64,000 nucleotides of DNA from an uncultured Candidatus Poseidoniales archaeon (lineage in GTDB: Archaea > Thermoplasmatota > Poseidoniia > Poseidoniales > Poseidoniaceae): NCBI GenBank assembly GCA_905182125.1, contig CAJJAV010000006.1:30760-94759 (forward strand). Direction: 5' to 3'. The notes under the pieces were generated by a model. That model had not been told where the DNA came from and made no database searches. It worked only from the letters and a program-made list of their open reading frames with translations. A program made the position numbers and the translations under genes. Within the stretch, counting starts at the first letter, position 1; each line of letters begins with the position of its first letter. Positions 10,213 through 18,930 of this stretch are shown piece by piece.

Positions 10213-10599
10213 ATGCCAACCTGCCGTCATTGCTCAAGCACCTATCCACGTGAGCAGTTCATCCATGGAAATGGCCCAATGAGCCAAGTCTGTGTTCGCT
10301 GCGGAGTTGAGAAAGGATTGGTGTCCAAAGAGGATGCTGCAAACATGTTTGACAGCGGCACTGGAAGCGCTCGCCTTCAAATCATGGCTCGAAGGTACAG
10401 CATCTTCCTCTACATCCCTTTGTTGTGGACCCTTTGGGTCATGGTGCTCAAAGATGTTCAGCCATGGGGCTTCTACTTCCTCCTCCTCTTCCTCGTTTTG
10501 ACCTTGATCACACCTGTTTGGTTCATCTACCGTGGTGGCCAATATTCTGGAGATATGGCAAGGCTTACCCCTGCTTATGATCGACCAAAGGGCCATTGA
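10213..10599 (+). CDS. Small zinc-ribbon membrane protein
   Basis: 128 residues. The N-terminus has a CRHC...CVRC pair of Cys-x2-Cys knuckles forming a probable zinc ribbon, followed by an amphipathic region and two hydrophobic helices (FLYIPLLWTLWVMVL and WGFYFLLLFLVLTLITPVWFIY). A purine-rich stretch (TGAGGGAAG) precedes the ATG. It follows pabBA by 37 bases and converges tail to tail with the YchF-like gene with no gap. I do not recognise a family; proteins of this layout are usually annotated as membrane zinc-ribbon proteins of unknown role. Confidence 0.75.
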   Translation: MPTCRHCSSTYPREQFIHGNGPMSQVCVRCGVEKGLVSKEDAANMFDSGTGSARLQIMARRYSIFLYIPLLWTLWVMVLKDVQPWGFYFLLLFLVLTLITPVWFIYRGGQYSGDMARLTPAYDRPKGH

Positions 10600-11892
10600 T
10601 CACGATTTGGCATGTATCTTCAACACGTCACCGTCTTGAAGTTCATAATCTGAGCCAACAACTCGGCGACTCCGTCCGTCGACACCTCGAATAAATCCGT
10701 CACCGAGATCGCTGTGTACCTTGTATGCAAGGGCCTTGGCCAGGATTGCAGATGGTACAACAAATGCATCTGGGAGAATTTTTCCATCACCGTCCGTCCA
10801 TCGTGCTTCGTCTTGGACGGGGTACACAACAATGTGGTCCAATTCGTCAAACAAGACGGTGTCAAGCACGGTGGCCACGCCAGTTCCTTGATTGGAGTGA
10901 AGGCGTTCTTGCATGTGATCCAAGGCTTTGAGTTGGGCTTCATTCAATGAGGAGGCGTCAGTAAACGAAAAACCGTTCGAACCAGGCACATAGGCGATGA
11001 GTTCTGCGCCAGCAGCACGTCGCAAGCCAAGTTCAACATCAGCCATGCAAGGTACGATGATGCCATTCGCCACCACGCCGTCTAAGACGCCCTCGGGGGC
11101 GACATCAAATTTGTTAGCAGCGATGTGAATCGGGAACAGCGCCTTTCGCAAGTGGACGGCGAGGGAAGCAATGACTGATTCTTTCCAATCCCAAGGAGAG
11201 CCCAATTCAGTTTGCTCTGAGCGAAACGCTTCATATGCGGAAGTAACAGATTGAAGGGTTGCTCCGAGCCCTGTCAGCCGTTCATGGATGAAGGAAGTCA
11301 ATCCTTTGTCGCCTTCTGCTTGGACTCTTCGAACGCCACGAACCCACCCATCGTTCAGCAGACCTGCAATCCAAGCATCAAGTTCGAGACCCAGGAATTC
11401 AATTTCTTCATTCACCCTCGAACGAGCGGTTTCAACCGTCTGGTTCAATCCCTGAGGGTTGCCTTCGAGATCGGTGCTGCCTGCTGCATCCACCACCTGA
11501 ATCAGAGCGTTGCAGTTGGCAAGGTCAGCCAAGAAAGCATTGCCACGTCCCCGGCCCTCACTCGCACCGGGTACCAAGCCGGCAATATCGACGAGGAAAC
11601 AGGGCACAAGTCTGCGATGGCCAACGCACGAACCAGTCCGAGGCTCGCACAGGCTACCTTCCCTCGCATCATCATCGGCAACGGGCTCAAGCCTTCCTTC
11701 AGCTTCCAATTTCGCACGAAGGTCCTTGCACGGGCATGGGAGACGGGCAGCAACAAATGCTACACCGACGTTTGGTTCAATGGTACAGAAGGGGTAATTC
11801 GCAATGTCAACTTTAGCTAAAGTAGCAGCACTGAAGAATGTTGATTTGCCAACATTTGGTTTGCCAACAAGGCCGATTCGCACCTTGTTCAC
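10600..11892 (-). CDS. ychF: Archaeal YchF/Obg-like P-loop GTPase with TGS domain
   Basis: 430 residues in the order G1 (GLVGKPNVGKST), G2 region (YPFCTIEPNVG), G3 (DIAGLVPGASEGRGRG), G4 (ANKFD), and a C-terminal TGS-like domain (SDYELQDGDVLKIH). The archaeal branch of COG0012 carries a Cys-rich loop between G2 and G3, matched here by LPCPCKDL...CEPRTGSC. Family members are translation-associated GTPases/ATPases that bind ribosomes; the precise role of the archaeal form is not established. The start is GTG at 11892 (VNKVRIGLVG). It lies 19 bases downstream of the oxidase-like gene on the same strand. Confidence 0.9.
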   Translation of the reverse strand: MNKVRIGLVGKPNVGKSTFFSAATLAKVDIANYPFCTIEPNVGVAFVAARLPCPCKDLRAKLEAEGRLEPVADDDAREGSLCEPRTGSCVGHRRLVPCFLVDIAGLVPGASEGRGRGNAFLADLANCNALIQVVDAAGSTDLEGNPQGLNQTVETARSRVNEEIEFLGLELDAWIAGLLNDGWVRGVRRVQAEGDKGLTSFIHERLTGLGATLQSVTSAYEAFRSEQTELGSPWDWKESVIASLAVHLRKALFPIHIAANKFDVAPEGVLDGVVANGIIVPCMADVELGLRRAAGAELIAYVPGSNGFSFTDASSLNEAQLKALDHMQERLHSNQGTGVATVLDTVLFDELDHIVVYPVQDEARWTDGDGKILPDAFVVPSAILAKALAYKVHSDLGDGFIRGVDGRSRRVVGSDYELQDGDVLKIHAKS

Positions 11893-11911
11893 ACACCCAC
11901 GCTTAACGAAA

Positions 11912-13888
11912 TCACTCTTCTTCTGAACCTTGACTGGCTCGGATTTTCATCAAAGCAATCTGGAGTTCTGGGAGGTTGATTTTTCCATCACCATCAAGAT
12001 CCATTGCTTCTAACAATGCGCCCATTCCCCATGGAGGAAGGTTGGCGATATCTGCACCCTTCAACGCTTTTTGGAATTCATAACCATCGACGGTTCCTGA
12101 GTCATCAAGGTCAATTGATTTGAAAAATTGAGCAAGCGACTGGTCTGATTTGTCAAGGTAGTCCGCAAGCATGACAAGTTCTGACGCTGGTTCTTTTTCA
12201 TCGTCTGGGAATTCTGTCACTTCGTCGTTGTGCAAATGAGCACCAACGGCGATGATGGTCGATCCTGATTCTTCTTCAGTGTGACCGACGTTGAGTTGAG
12301 TGTCGATACCGACCCCACGGCCCAGAAGGGTGCGGATGGTTGTCGATCCTTCCACAAGCGTGTAGGAATCAATGTCGCTTACTGTGCTTGATTCCTCAGC
12401 ATCAGCGTTGCTTCGGTTCCCGGTTCGAATCATGATCAACGCAGCCATGATGGCAGCCAGAGCGCAGAGGTAGAACAGAGCAGAGGAAACCAGAAGGAAA
12501 CCGCCACTGGATGGGACGGCTTCTTCAACGCCGGAATTGACGACAGCCTGGGTTGTGAAATCTCCCATCAAGCGAACGATGGTGGATGTGGCTCCACCAA
12601 TGAAAGTGAACCAGACAGCGAGTTGGGCGTTCGAAGGGTTAGCAAGTTGCTTACGAGCAGCCAGTGGGTAGGCTGTGAAGATACTTGCAAGCATCATTAA
12701 GCCGCCAACGGTGTACATGAATCCTTGATCCACGGTTTCAGCCATGGTACCAAGGTTACCGAGGCCGACAAAGACATCCATGCCGGTGAAGTAACCGCCA
12801 ACAGCAAACACTGGCAAGAGGAGCATAGCCCCTGTTGCTGCAAATGCGCCTGGACTCTTGACAATTGCTTCTGCATTGGATTTTGCTGTGATCAGGAGGT
12901 TGAACGAACCTGCAAGGATTGGTAGCAAGCCAAGGGTGAGCAAAATTGCGCCGAGGTTTTGGAGCAACTCAGCGCTTGAAGCAGCCGTCATGTAGAAGGG
13001 TGGAATGGTGAGGAAGAGCAAGACCATGTTGACCTTGAGCAGGGATTCAGACCAAACAGGCGTGCCTGTGGTGAACGGGATGATATGGTATGCGAGTCCG
13101 AACATGAGAGCAAGTGGCACCCATCCGGTGATCACGTGTTCAGCCATCCAAACCGTCTGAGTAGACCCAGCAAGATCACCGAAGAAGGCCATCATGCCAC
13201 CTGCAATCTTAGCCACAAGGGCGAGAACGAGGAACCATGTTGTTGGGGTGATGTTTTCTGAATCACGGTTTGCAACGGTGATCAAGACGTTGATCAGAAT
13301 CGCAGCGTGGAGCAGACCCGCAAGAACGAAGGCAGACAGGTTGGTGACATTCTCAATGATGCCAGCCTCGTTATTCAAGGACACGAAGGAGAGAAGCGCT
13401 GGGAGCAAGAGGTAGGCTACTGTTGAAACTGTCAACAGTAATGCGACCATTGATGCGCTCTTTTCACTGGCCAATCGGCCCTTTGCAGTTCGGGATACCG
13501 CAACAAGAGCGCCACCAATAAGCATGTAATTGAGCGCCGTCATGAAGAAGACGTTCGTGTACGTGGTGAGCATCGAACCGTCGTCGTACGACCAGCCAAT
13601 GCTGGCGAGGGAATTCAATGCAGCTCCATCATAACTGTGCCATAGACCGAGGAAAGAAGCAATGGCTGCAAACAAAAACCAAACCATACCGAAACGGATC
13701 CATGTTTTGCTTCCACTTCCTGCTTCGTCATTGAACAAATCAATGAGGCCGGCTGGGGCTTTGTTAAGCAAAAAGAGACCAATTTGTTGCAAAGGGGCAC
13801 TCATGCCACCGATGCCTTTGACGAGGTAATTTGCTGTCAGCGCCAGGATGGCAAGTAAAAGGCCGGAAGTAATGAAGACGGTTTCCAT
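11912..13888 (-). CDS. Heme-copper-oxidase subunit I-like (CcoN-like) membrane protein with C-terminal paired EF hands, ligand-poor
   Basis: About 480 residues of a dozen or more hydrophobic helices are followed by a soluble tail ending in two EF-hand loops (DLDDSGTVDGYE and DLDGDGKINLPE). The stretch WMAEHVITGW...LAYHIIPFTTGTPVWS aligns by eye with the CcoN region WYGHNAVGF...YYFVPK..RPVYS. One CuB-type His position is therefore kept, but the following His-His pair is replaced (IPPFYM), the 'LHTNA' heme-ligand helix reads TTYTNV, and the HVH helix is absent (ETVDQGF). It therefore looks like a non-catalytic oxidase-fold protein joined to a calcium sensor. A perfect GGAGGTG Shine-Dalgarno overlaps the stop of the small upstream membrane gene, 12 bases away. 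Function unknown; an energy-related or ion-linked role is only inference. Confidence 0.75.
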   Translation of the reverse strand: METVFITSGLLLAILALTANYLVKGIGGMSAPLQQIGLFLLNKAPAGLIDLFNDEAGSGSKTWIRFGMVWFLFAAIASFLGLWHSYDGAALNSLASIGWSYDDGSMLTTYTNVFFMTALNYMLIGGALVAVSRTAKGRLASEKSASMVALLLTVSTVAYLLLPALLSFVSLNNEAGIIENVTNLSAFVLAGLLHAAILINVLITVANRDSENITPTTWFLVLALVAKIAGGMMAFFGDLAGSTQTVWMAEHVITGWVPLALMFGLAYHIIPFTTGTPVWSESLLKVNMVLLFLTIPPFYMTAASSAELLQNLGAILLTLGLLPILAGSFNLLITAKSNAEAIVKSPGAFAATGAMLLLPVFAVGGYFTGMDVFVGLGNLGTMAETVDQGFMYTVGGLMMLASIFTAYPLAARKQLANPSNAQLAVWFTFIGGATSTIVRLMGDFTTQAVVNSGVEEAVPSSGGFLLVSSALFYLCALAAIMAALIMIRTGNRSNADAEESSTVSDIDSYTLVEGSTTIRTLLGRGVGIDTQLNVGHTEEESGSTIIAVGAHLHNDEVTEFPDDEKEPASELVMLADYLDKSDQSLAQFFKSIDLDDSGTVDGYEFQKALKGADIANLPPWGMGALLEAMDLDGDGKINLPELQIALMKIRASQGSEEE

Positions 13889-13894
13889 ACATCA

Positions 13895-13901
13895 CACCTC
13901 C
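13895..13901 (-). promoter_or_regulatory. Shine-Dalgarno of the oxidase-like gene
   Basis: GGAGGTG on the minus strand, 6 bases before the ATG at 13888. Its first base is the last base of the upstream gene's TAG stop, so termination and re-initiation are likely coupled. It is one of the strongest ribosome-binding sites seen in the window and fixes the start of the EF-hand membrane protein. Confidence 0.8.
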
Positions 13902-14173
13902 TAATCGACGATGACCTCTGCTAAAACAGATGCAACAATCGCACCTAGGCCAATCAAGAGCCCAATGAGGTAGTACCAGATGCCACTGCCGCCGAGATTA
14001 CCGATCAATGGCACGAGTTCACCGAGGAGTGGGATGTTATCCCATCCAAAGACATTTGAGAACAAAGCGAGCATGCCGATGACGCCCACAAAGAAGAGGG
14101 TCAAAAGAATACGACTGGAAGCCGGTTCGCCGGTTCCAACGGTTACATCAGGAAGACTGGTTGCGTTTGTCAT
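13901..14173 (-). CDS. Small two-TM membrane protein, partner of the oxidase-like gene
   Basis: About 90 residues. Two hydrophobic helices (RILLTLFFVGVIGMLALFSNVF and GIWYYLIGLLIGLGAIVASVLAEV) flank a short Gly/Leu loop. The ATG at 14173 is preferred to the GTG at 14182 because a GGTGAAC ribosome-binding site lies just upstream of it. It is followed after 12 bases by the CcoN-like gene, with the downstream Shine-Dalgarno overlapping this stop, so the two are almost certainly cotranslated. It could be a small accessory subunit; no family is recognised. Confidence 0.7.
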   Translation of the reverse strand: MTNATSLPDVTVGTGEPASSRILLTLFFVGVIGMLALFSNVFGWDNIPLLGELVPLIGNLGGSGIWYYLIGLLIGLGAIVASVLAEVIVD

Positions 14174-14227
14174 GAGGTTCACCCGAACAAGACCCCAAAG
14201 GGGACATTCCGCCCACTCGTACAGCAG

Positions 14228-14235
14228 TCATAAAG
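14228..14235 (-). promoter_or_regulatory. Candidate TATA box for the oxidase-like operon
   Basis: CTTTATGA on the minus strand, 55-62 bases upstream of the ATG at 14173. An archaeal start site about 25 bases downstream would give a leader of roughly 30 bases that contains the GGTGAAC ribosome-binding site. The match is only moderate. Confidence 0.4.
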
Positions 14236-14280
14236 ATTCACACCCCGCAAAGAGGGATACGAGGGATTGCTGGCAACCAC

Positions 14281-15447
14281 TCAAGGCGCCCGGAGAGCGT
14301 TCAACATGTTGCCTCGGCGAGGTTTGGAAATGCCAAGTGGTGTTGGCAATGCGTGCTCTAAAGCGACTTCTTCAGCCCATGCTTTTTGGCAATCACATGC
14401 AAGTCCATCAAACTCTTGAATATCACCTGAAACCGCATAGCGTTCGATTGCAGCAACAACATGTGAGTCGCAAGCACCACAATTGTGCGCACCACGGACC
14501 CTTCCACCTGCAGTAGGATGAACGATCAGCCGACTCACTTGGCCAGCGCCTCCGTTTCCGGTCCCTTGAGGATGGATGGTTGGATGGGCCCTGGTGATCA
14601 TTTCAACAAGTGACCACAACCAAGGTGGCCGATACTCGTTGTGCCTGTGCAATCGATCGATGATGGTCCCTCGTTGGATGTTCATTGGATTCACTGAAAT
14701 TTCATCGCTTCGGTCTGCAACGGCTTCAATCCACTTAACGCCGTGCAGCAAAGCATCGGCTTCGTTCATGAATGGGGGTTTGAACATCAGGTATGTTTTC
14801 ACGCGAATGTTGTATTTTTGGAGGTTTGTCACGGCACGATCCCACGATTTGGTGGTGAATCCTTTGTTGACGTGGAACCTTAACACTTCGTCATCATAGG
14901 CTTCGAGACCAATTGCAACAGCAAAACTGGTGTTGATCGAGGTTGCCCATTCGAGCTTCTCTTCCGTCAGTTGCTCACAACGAGATTCTACAATCAATTC
15001 CTTGCCGAGTTCTTGGCATTCACGAAGCACGGTTTCTTGGAACGGGACGGGAATCTCTCGGTCTTCGAGCAGTGACCCGCTGGTGTAGACCTTGACCATG
15101 CCATGGTCCTTGAAATCATCAAATTTATTTTTTGCATAAGCCCATTGAGCATGCAAATCTTCGTTGGTTACATCGTCACGTGTGTCGTTGAAATAACCGC
15201 AGAACGTACAGCCGCTCGACCACCACCAATGGCAACCCTTGGTCCGCAGAATGACGGTGACTGCACTGGTTGGTGTGCCATCAGCAAGTGTTTCTGGCGT
15301 GAAGTACACCGTAGCAGGTTCGTTGGCATCCCAAGACTGTTGTCTGGCCTTTGCCCAGGGCGTGTTGGCAGGGGCTTTGACCAGGTCGTGAATGCGGGCA
15401 CCTTTGTTGCCTTCGCCGACCAATGTGAGTGATTTATGATTCGACAT
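14281..15447 (-). CDS. raSEA: Archaeosine biosynthesis radical SAM protein RaSEA
   Basis: 388 residues. The radical-SAM cluster motif has the unusual long spacing of this family, C-HWWWSSG-C-TF-CGY, rather than CxxxCxxC. Other elements that fit are VYTSGSLLEDREIP, LIVESRCEQL, AIGLEAYDDEVL, SVNPMNIQRGT and a C-terminal Cys pattern (HNCGACDSH, CDC). In the known pathway RaSEA works with ArcS to convert lysine-modified preQ0 at position 15 of archaeal tRNA to archaeosine. No ArcS or ArcTGT is in the window. The ATG at 15447 follows a 57-base gap from the decarboxylase gene, which lies downstream on the same strand. Confidence 0.88.
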   Translation of the reverse strand: MSNHKSLTLVGEGNKGARIHDLVKAPANTPWAKARQQSWDANEPATVYFTPETLADGTPTSAVTVILRTKGCHWWWSSGCTFCGYFNDTRDDVTNEDLHAQWAYAKNKFDDFKDHGMVKVYTSGSLLEDREIPVPFQETVLRECQELGKELIVESRCEQLTEEKLEWATSINTSFAVAIGLEAYDDEVLRFHVNKGFTTKSWDRAVTNLQKYNIRVKTYLMFKPPFMNEADALLHGVKWIEAVADRSDEISVNPMNIQRGTIIDRLHRHNEYRPPWLWSLVEMITRAHPTIHPQGTGNGGAGQVSRLIVHPTAGGRVRGAHNCGACDSHVVAAIERYAVSGDIQEFDGLACDCQKAWAEEVALEHALPTPLGISKPRRGNMLNALRAP

Positions 15448-15504
15448 CGAAGTCCCCCTTGATTCTACTGGCTGGTCGAGTGTGTTTCAATCCACCGACG
15501 CGGT

Positions 15505-16353
15505 TCAAGCCTTCGGATGAAACAAAATTGATGCCCCTGCCTGTACAAATTGACCCTTTGGATGCCTAGGATCGTTCATCTCTGCAGAGATCAAAGAGGA
15601 AGTGAAGGCTTGGGCAGGAACACGTACATCGACACGAGAGCCGAGGCGAATCATTCCATACCTTTGGCCACGCCTCATTTCATCTCCGATGCCTTGCCAA
15701 GGTATGATTGTGCGAGCGAGTGCACCTGAAATCTGCGTCACTTCGATTCGAACCCCATCATTGCTCAGGAACACGGTTCGCACCCGTTCGTTGTATTCGC
15801 TTTCTTTTTTGTAAGCGGCGAGAAATGGTCCGCGCTTCAAACCCTTTCCAGTTCGATGCTCCATGCGTTCAATGGTTGAAGCCATTGGCGCACGGTTGAC
15901 GTGCACGTCAAGCGGAGACATAAACACGGCAATACGAACCACATCGTTTGGATCTTCATCGCCGACAGCAACTGCTTCGAAGCGTTGTTCAGTAGCGAAG
16001 GAAAGGGGTGTTTCGCATGGGCTAGGCATCCAATCACCACTTAGGGGATCGCTTTCGGTGAGCCCCGTGTCGTGTTCTTTTTTCGAAGGACGGTGCCCTG
16101 TGGCTCGTTCTCGACGGATGAACATGACATGCCCGTCGGCTGGAGAAACTAAAATTCCAGATGCTTTTGGAATCGGACGGTCTGGATCGCGCCAGAAGTT
16201 GACAAAAAAGGCCGAGGCCATCAGGCACAGGATGCCGAAAAGAGGGACGAGTCCGCTCAACGGATCAATAAGTGAACCGACAATGATGGAACTTACGCCC
16301 ATCATGAAGGTGATCAGCACCGGCGCATGGCCGCCATGGGCCAGCCCAGTCAT
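15505..16353 (-). CDS. asd: Phosphatidylserine decarboxylase family protein, probable archaetidylserine decarboxylase
   Basis: 282 residues. Two hydrophobic helices at the N-terminus end in the family's FWRDPDRPIP, then SPADGHVMFI, MSPLDVHVNR, and the pyruvoyl-forming cleavage site in MIRLGSRVDV (Gly-Ser near residue 237). The enzyme self-cleaves at that Ser and removes CO2 from a serine phospholipid to give the ethanolamine form. In an archaeon the substrate would be archaetidylserine; this is inferred from the organism, not the sequence. An insertion with GLTESDPLSGDW sits between the ADGHV block and the core. It is 9 bases from the coiled-coil gene upstream. Confidence 0.88.
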   Translation of the reverse strand: MTGLAHGGHAPVLITFMMGVSSIIVGSLIDPLSGLVPLFGILCLMASAFFVNFWRDPDRPIPKASGILVSPADGHVMFIRRERATGHRPSKKEHDTGLTESDPLSGDWMPSPCETPLSFATEQRFEAVAVGDEDPNDVVRIAVFMSPLDVHVNRAPMASTIERMEHRTGKGLKRGPFLAAYKKESEYNERVRTVFLSNDGVRIEVTQISGALARTIIPWQGIGDEMRRGQRYGMIRLGSRVDVRVPAQAFTSSLISAEMNDPRHPKGQFVQAGASILFHPKA

Positions 16354-16362
16354 TGGAAAGCC

Positions 16363-17268
16363 TCACTCTGCCCAGGGGTCTTCACCGTCGGACCAACCTT
16401 CTGCGGAGGCCTCTTTGGCTCCCACTTCGGCGGCTTTGGATGGTTCCTCTGCTGGTGCTTCTGCTGGTGCTTCTGCGCTGGTGTCCGAAGTGCCCTCTTC
16501 AAGAGGTTCTTCGACTGCTTCATCAGCAACGATTTCAACGGTAGATGAATCGGTGTCAGCGGTGATTTGTTCTGCCTTTTCGATGGTCATGTCGGCTGCT
16601 CGTGCATCGACCATGTCGTCCATTCGCTCAGTAAAGGCACGGGACATGTGCTGTGATTTGCGCTCGGCTTCGACCGCTCGCTCAATCATCTCATAGCGTT
16701 GCTTGATGGCCTTGTTGAGGTCTTCGAAGATTTGCATGTGATCGACGTACCAGTCGTCACGGGCCTTCATTTCTGAAACGGCGAGGCGGAGATCGTTGTC
16801 GAGTTCTTCTGCAATTCCAAACACCTTGCCGAGGCGGTCTTTTTCACGGGAGTACTTCTCTTCCATCTTTTCGAGTTCTGGCTTGAGATGTTCGACTTGC
16901 TTTCCTGCCTTTACAGCACGAAGTTCGAGTTCTCGGACCCGGATTTCACGCTCATTGAGGAGCGCTTCTTGGGTTTCTTTCTCGATTTCCCGTTCAATGA
17001 TTTCCTTTTCGAGGACTTCATTTTCAGTTCGTGAGTCAAAGAGGTCCTTTTCTACAGCTTCATACGCTGCAAACAACTTCTGGAGACGGTCCGTCTCAGT
17101 CGAGAGTTGTTCCTCAAGTTGCTGGATTCGAATCTCTGGCGTGACGGTCCCTTCTTCTGTCATGGTTTCACCGGGAGGCAAGCCTCCATGCGAGTCCACC
17201 GAACTCCACCCTATCAAGCCGACGCCTAAACGACCCCGTAAATCGCCTTGAATGCGCGCGTTGGTCAT
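16363..17268 (-). CDS. Long coiled-coil protein with acidic Ala/Glu-rich tail
   Basis: Residues ~40-200 are almost continuous charged heptads (QQLEEQLSTETDRLQKL, ELEKMEEKYSREKDRLGKV) predicting a long coiled coil. Residues ~225-300 are acidic and low-complexity (APAEAPAEEPS). The ATG at 17268 overlaps the stop of the upstream peptidase gene as ATGA. An internal ATG at 17163 (MTEEGTVTPEIRIQQ) would drop a non-helical 35-residue leader and is a realistic alternative. No signal or membrane segment. Function unknown; structural or chromosome/membrane scaffolding roles are possible but not shown. Confidence 0.75.
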   Translation of the reverse strand: MTNARIQGDLRGRLGVGLIGWSSVDSHGGLPPGETMTEEGTVTPEIRIQQLEEQLSTETDRLQKLFAAYEAVEKDLFDSRTENEVLEKEIIEREIEKETQEALLNEREIRVRELELRAVKAGKQVEHLKPELEKMEEKYSREKDRLGKVFGIAEELDNDLRLAVSEMKARDDWYVDHMQIFEDLNKAIKQRYEMIERAVEAERKSQHMSRAFTERMDDMVDARAADMTIEKAEQITADTDSSTVEIVADEAVEEPLEEGTSDTSAEAPAEAPAEEPSKAAEVGAKEASAEGWSDGEDPWAE

Positions 17269-18257
17269 TCGCAGAGGGCGTTGGTTGCTGACACGAGTTC
17301 GCGAGCAATGCTTACTTCACCCATTGAATGTCCAGCGTCTGGCACCATAATCAAGCGACTGTTTGGTAATACTTTGTGCAACTCCCAGGCACTGCGGGCA
17401 GGACAAACCACATCATATCGGCCCTGTACAATCACCGTAGGAATGTGTTCAATAATGGATGCGTGGTTGAGGATATGTGCTTCTTCGACGAAAATGGCGT
17501 TGATGAAATAGTGGCATTCGATGCGCGCAAAGGCGACTGCGAAATCCAAATCATCTGCTTTTTCGAGGTAAGATGGATCAGGGAACAACCTGCTCGTAGC
17601 CATCTCCCATCGGGTCCATTCCTTTGCTGCAGCACGACGAACTTCGCCATCTTCACTGGTGAGGCGGGTGTAATAGGCTTGGATCAAATCTGAACGTTCT
17701 TCTTCTGGAATGTGCTCCCTGTAGGGTTCGAAAGCATCAGGGAATATGTGACTGGCACCGTCTTGGTAGAACCATTTCAGTTCACTCTTTCTGCACATGA
17801 ATATGCCTCGTAGAACGAGACTGATGACCCGTTCTGGGTATGTTTGGGCATAAATGAGGGAAAGCGTCGAACCCCATGAACCTCCGAAGACGTGCCATTC
17901 TTCAATGCCAAATGACACCCGAAGCGCTTCAATATCAGCCACCATTGCCTGAGTTGTGTTGTCTCTCAATTCGGCATGAGGTGTGGATTTGCCACAACCG
18001 CGTTGATCGAATTGTATGATGTGAAATTGCTCGGGGTCGAAGTATTGTCGGTAAGCTGGTTGGCCTCCGCCGCCGGGACCGCCGTGGATCACGACAACTG
18101 GAATTCCTTCTGAGTTTCCTGTTTTTTCCCAGGCGATTGTATGAAGGTCCGTCACTTGAAGCGTTCCGGCCTCATAGGCATCAATAGGTGGGTAAAGCAC
18201 ATCTTCGAGTGTGGCGGTTGTGTCCAGCATGGTTTCGGCCACAGAACGACCGACCAT
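17265..18257 (-). CDS. pip: Proline iminopeptidase (alpha/beta hydrolase, S33)
   Basis: 330 residues. The oxyanion-hole HGGPGGGGQPAY, then FDQRGCGKSTPH, the nucleophile elbow GGSWGSTLS (Ser near residue 124), and the C-terminal DAGHSMGE containing the catalytic His are all in the expected order; an Asp before the His lies in the QGRYDVVCPA stretch. The enzyme releases N-terminal proline from peptides in the cytoplasm. A second ATG at 18230 (MLDTTATLED) is also possible. The gene's stop overlaps the start of the coiled-coil gene, and its 5' end faces the divergent methyltransferase gene. Confidence 0.92.
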   Translation of the reverse strand: MVGRSVAETMLDTTATLEDVLYPPIDAYEAGTLQVTDLHTIAWEKTGNSEGIPVVVIHGGPGGGGQPAYRQYFDPEQFHIIQFDQRGCGKSTPHAELRDNTTQAMVADIEALRVSFGIEEWHVFGGSWGSTLSLIYAQTYPERVISLVLRGIFMCRKSELKWFYQDGASHIFPDAFEPYREHIPEEERSDLIQAYYTRLTSEDGEVRRAAAKEWTRWEMATSRLFPDPSYLEKADDLDFAVAFARIECHYFINAIFVEEAHILNHASIIEHIPTVIVQGRYDVVCPARSAWELHKVLPNSRLIMVPDAGHSMGEVSIARELVSATNALCE

Positions 18258-18309
18258 GTGCCTTTCGTTTGAGGGGCATCTTCATGGAACGGGGGGTAAG
18301 CCACGGTGC

Positions 18310-18930
18310 ATGACCACCCGAGCGGCTACTGATTTGTTTTCAGAATGGGCGAACAAGAACAAGGACGAAGGTATGGAGCGCGGCCATGCAGCCTCTGTCA
18401 CTGCGATGCTGAACTTGGCTCTGGCCAAGGTTGGACGACCGTTTTCCGCCATCGATGTCGGGTGCGGAAACGGATGGGTCTGCAGAGCCCTCCAAGCAAC
18501 TGACGGGTGCACGCATGCGGTGGGCGTCGATGGTTCACAGGCCATGATCGAGAAGGCACGCAGCCTTGGCGATGGAGAATTTCATCTCGCTCTTTTACCC
18601 GAATGGCAACCAAGCGAGCGTTTTGATTTGCTTCACTCAATGGAATTCCTCTACTACCTCCACGACCCGGCCACGATGCTCAAAGCACTGCATGATGGTT
18701 GGTTGAGCGATGGTGGTGTTTTGGTGGCCGGAGTGGACCATTACCTCGAAAACGATGACAGTCACGGATGGCCTTCCGCTTTGAATGTCCACATGACATT
18801 GTTGAGTCAAGCACAATGGGAACAAGCCATGAACATGGCTGGGTTTGTTGATGTTGAGATGCATCGAGTCGCAGCAACCGATGATTTTGTCGGCACGCTC
18901 GTCATGATGGGTCGTAAACTGGCCATCTAA
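18310..18930 (+). CDS. Class I SAM-dependent methyltransferase
   Basis: About 206 residues from the ATG at 18310 (MTTRAATDLFSEWANKNK). The longer ORF-track start would overlap the divergent peptidase gene, so it is rejected. Motif I is AIDVGCGNGWVCRAL, motif II region includes VGVDGSQAMIEKA, and a post-motif block reads FDLLHSMEFLYYL, typical of small-molecule or quinone/lipid methyltransferases (Methyltransf_11/25-like). The substrate cannot be read. The 3' end overlaps the stop of the addA-like gene by 4 bases (convergent). Confidence 0.85.
   Translation: MTTRAATDLFSEWANKNKDEGMERGHAASVTAMLNLALAKVGRPFSAIDVGCGNGWVCRALQATDGCTHAVGVDGSQAMIEKARSLGDGEFHLALLPEWQPSERFDLLHSMEFLYYLHDPATMLKALHDGWLSDGGVLVAGVDHYLENDDSHGWPSALNVHMTLLSQAQWEQAMNMAGFVDVEMHRVAATDDFVGTLVMMGRKLAI

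Noticed and set aside
11251-11820. 189-residue plus-strand ORF opposite the YchF-like gene
   Set aside because: Shadow of a gene with complete GTPase motifs.
15863-16696. 277-residue Ser/Ala-rich plus-strand ORF
   Set aside because: Spans parts of two minus-strand genes (decarboxylase and coiled coil) whose motifs are convincing; low-complexity mirror of Ala/Glu codons.
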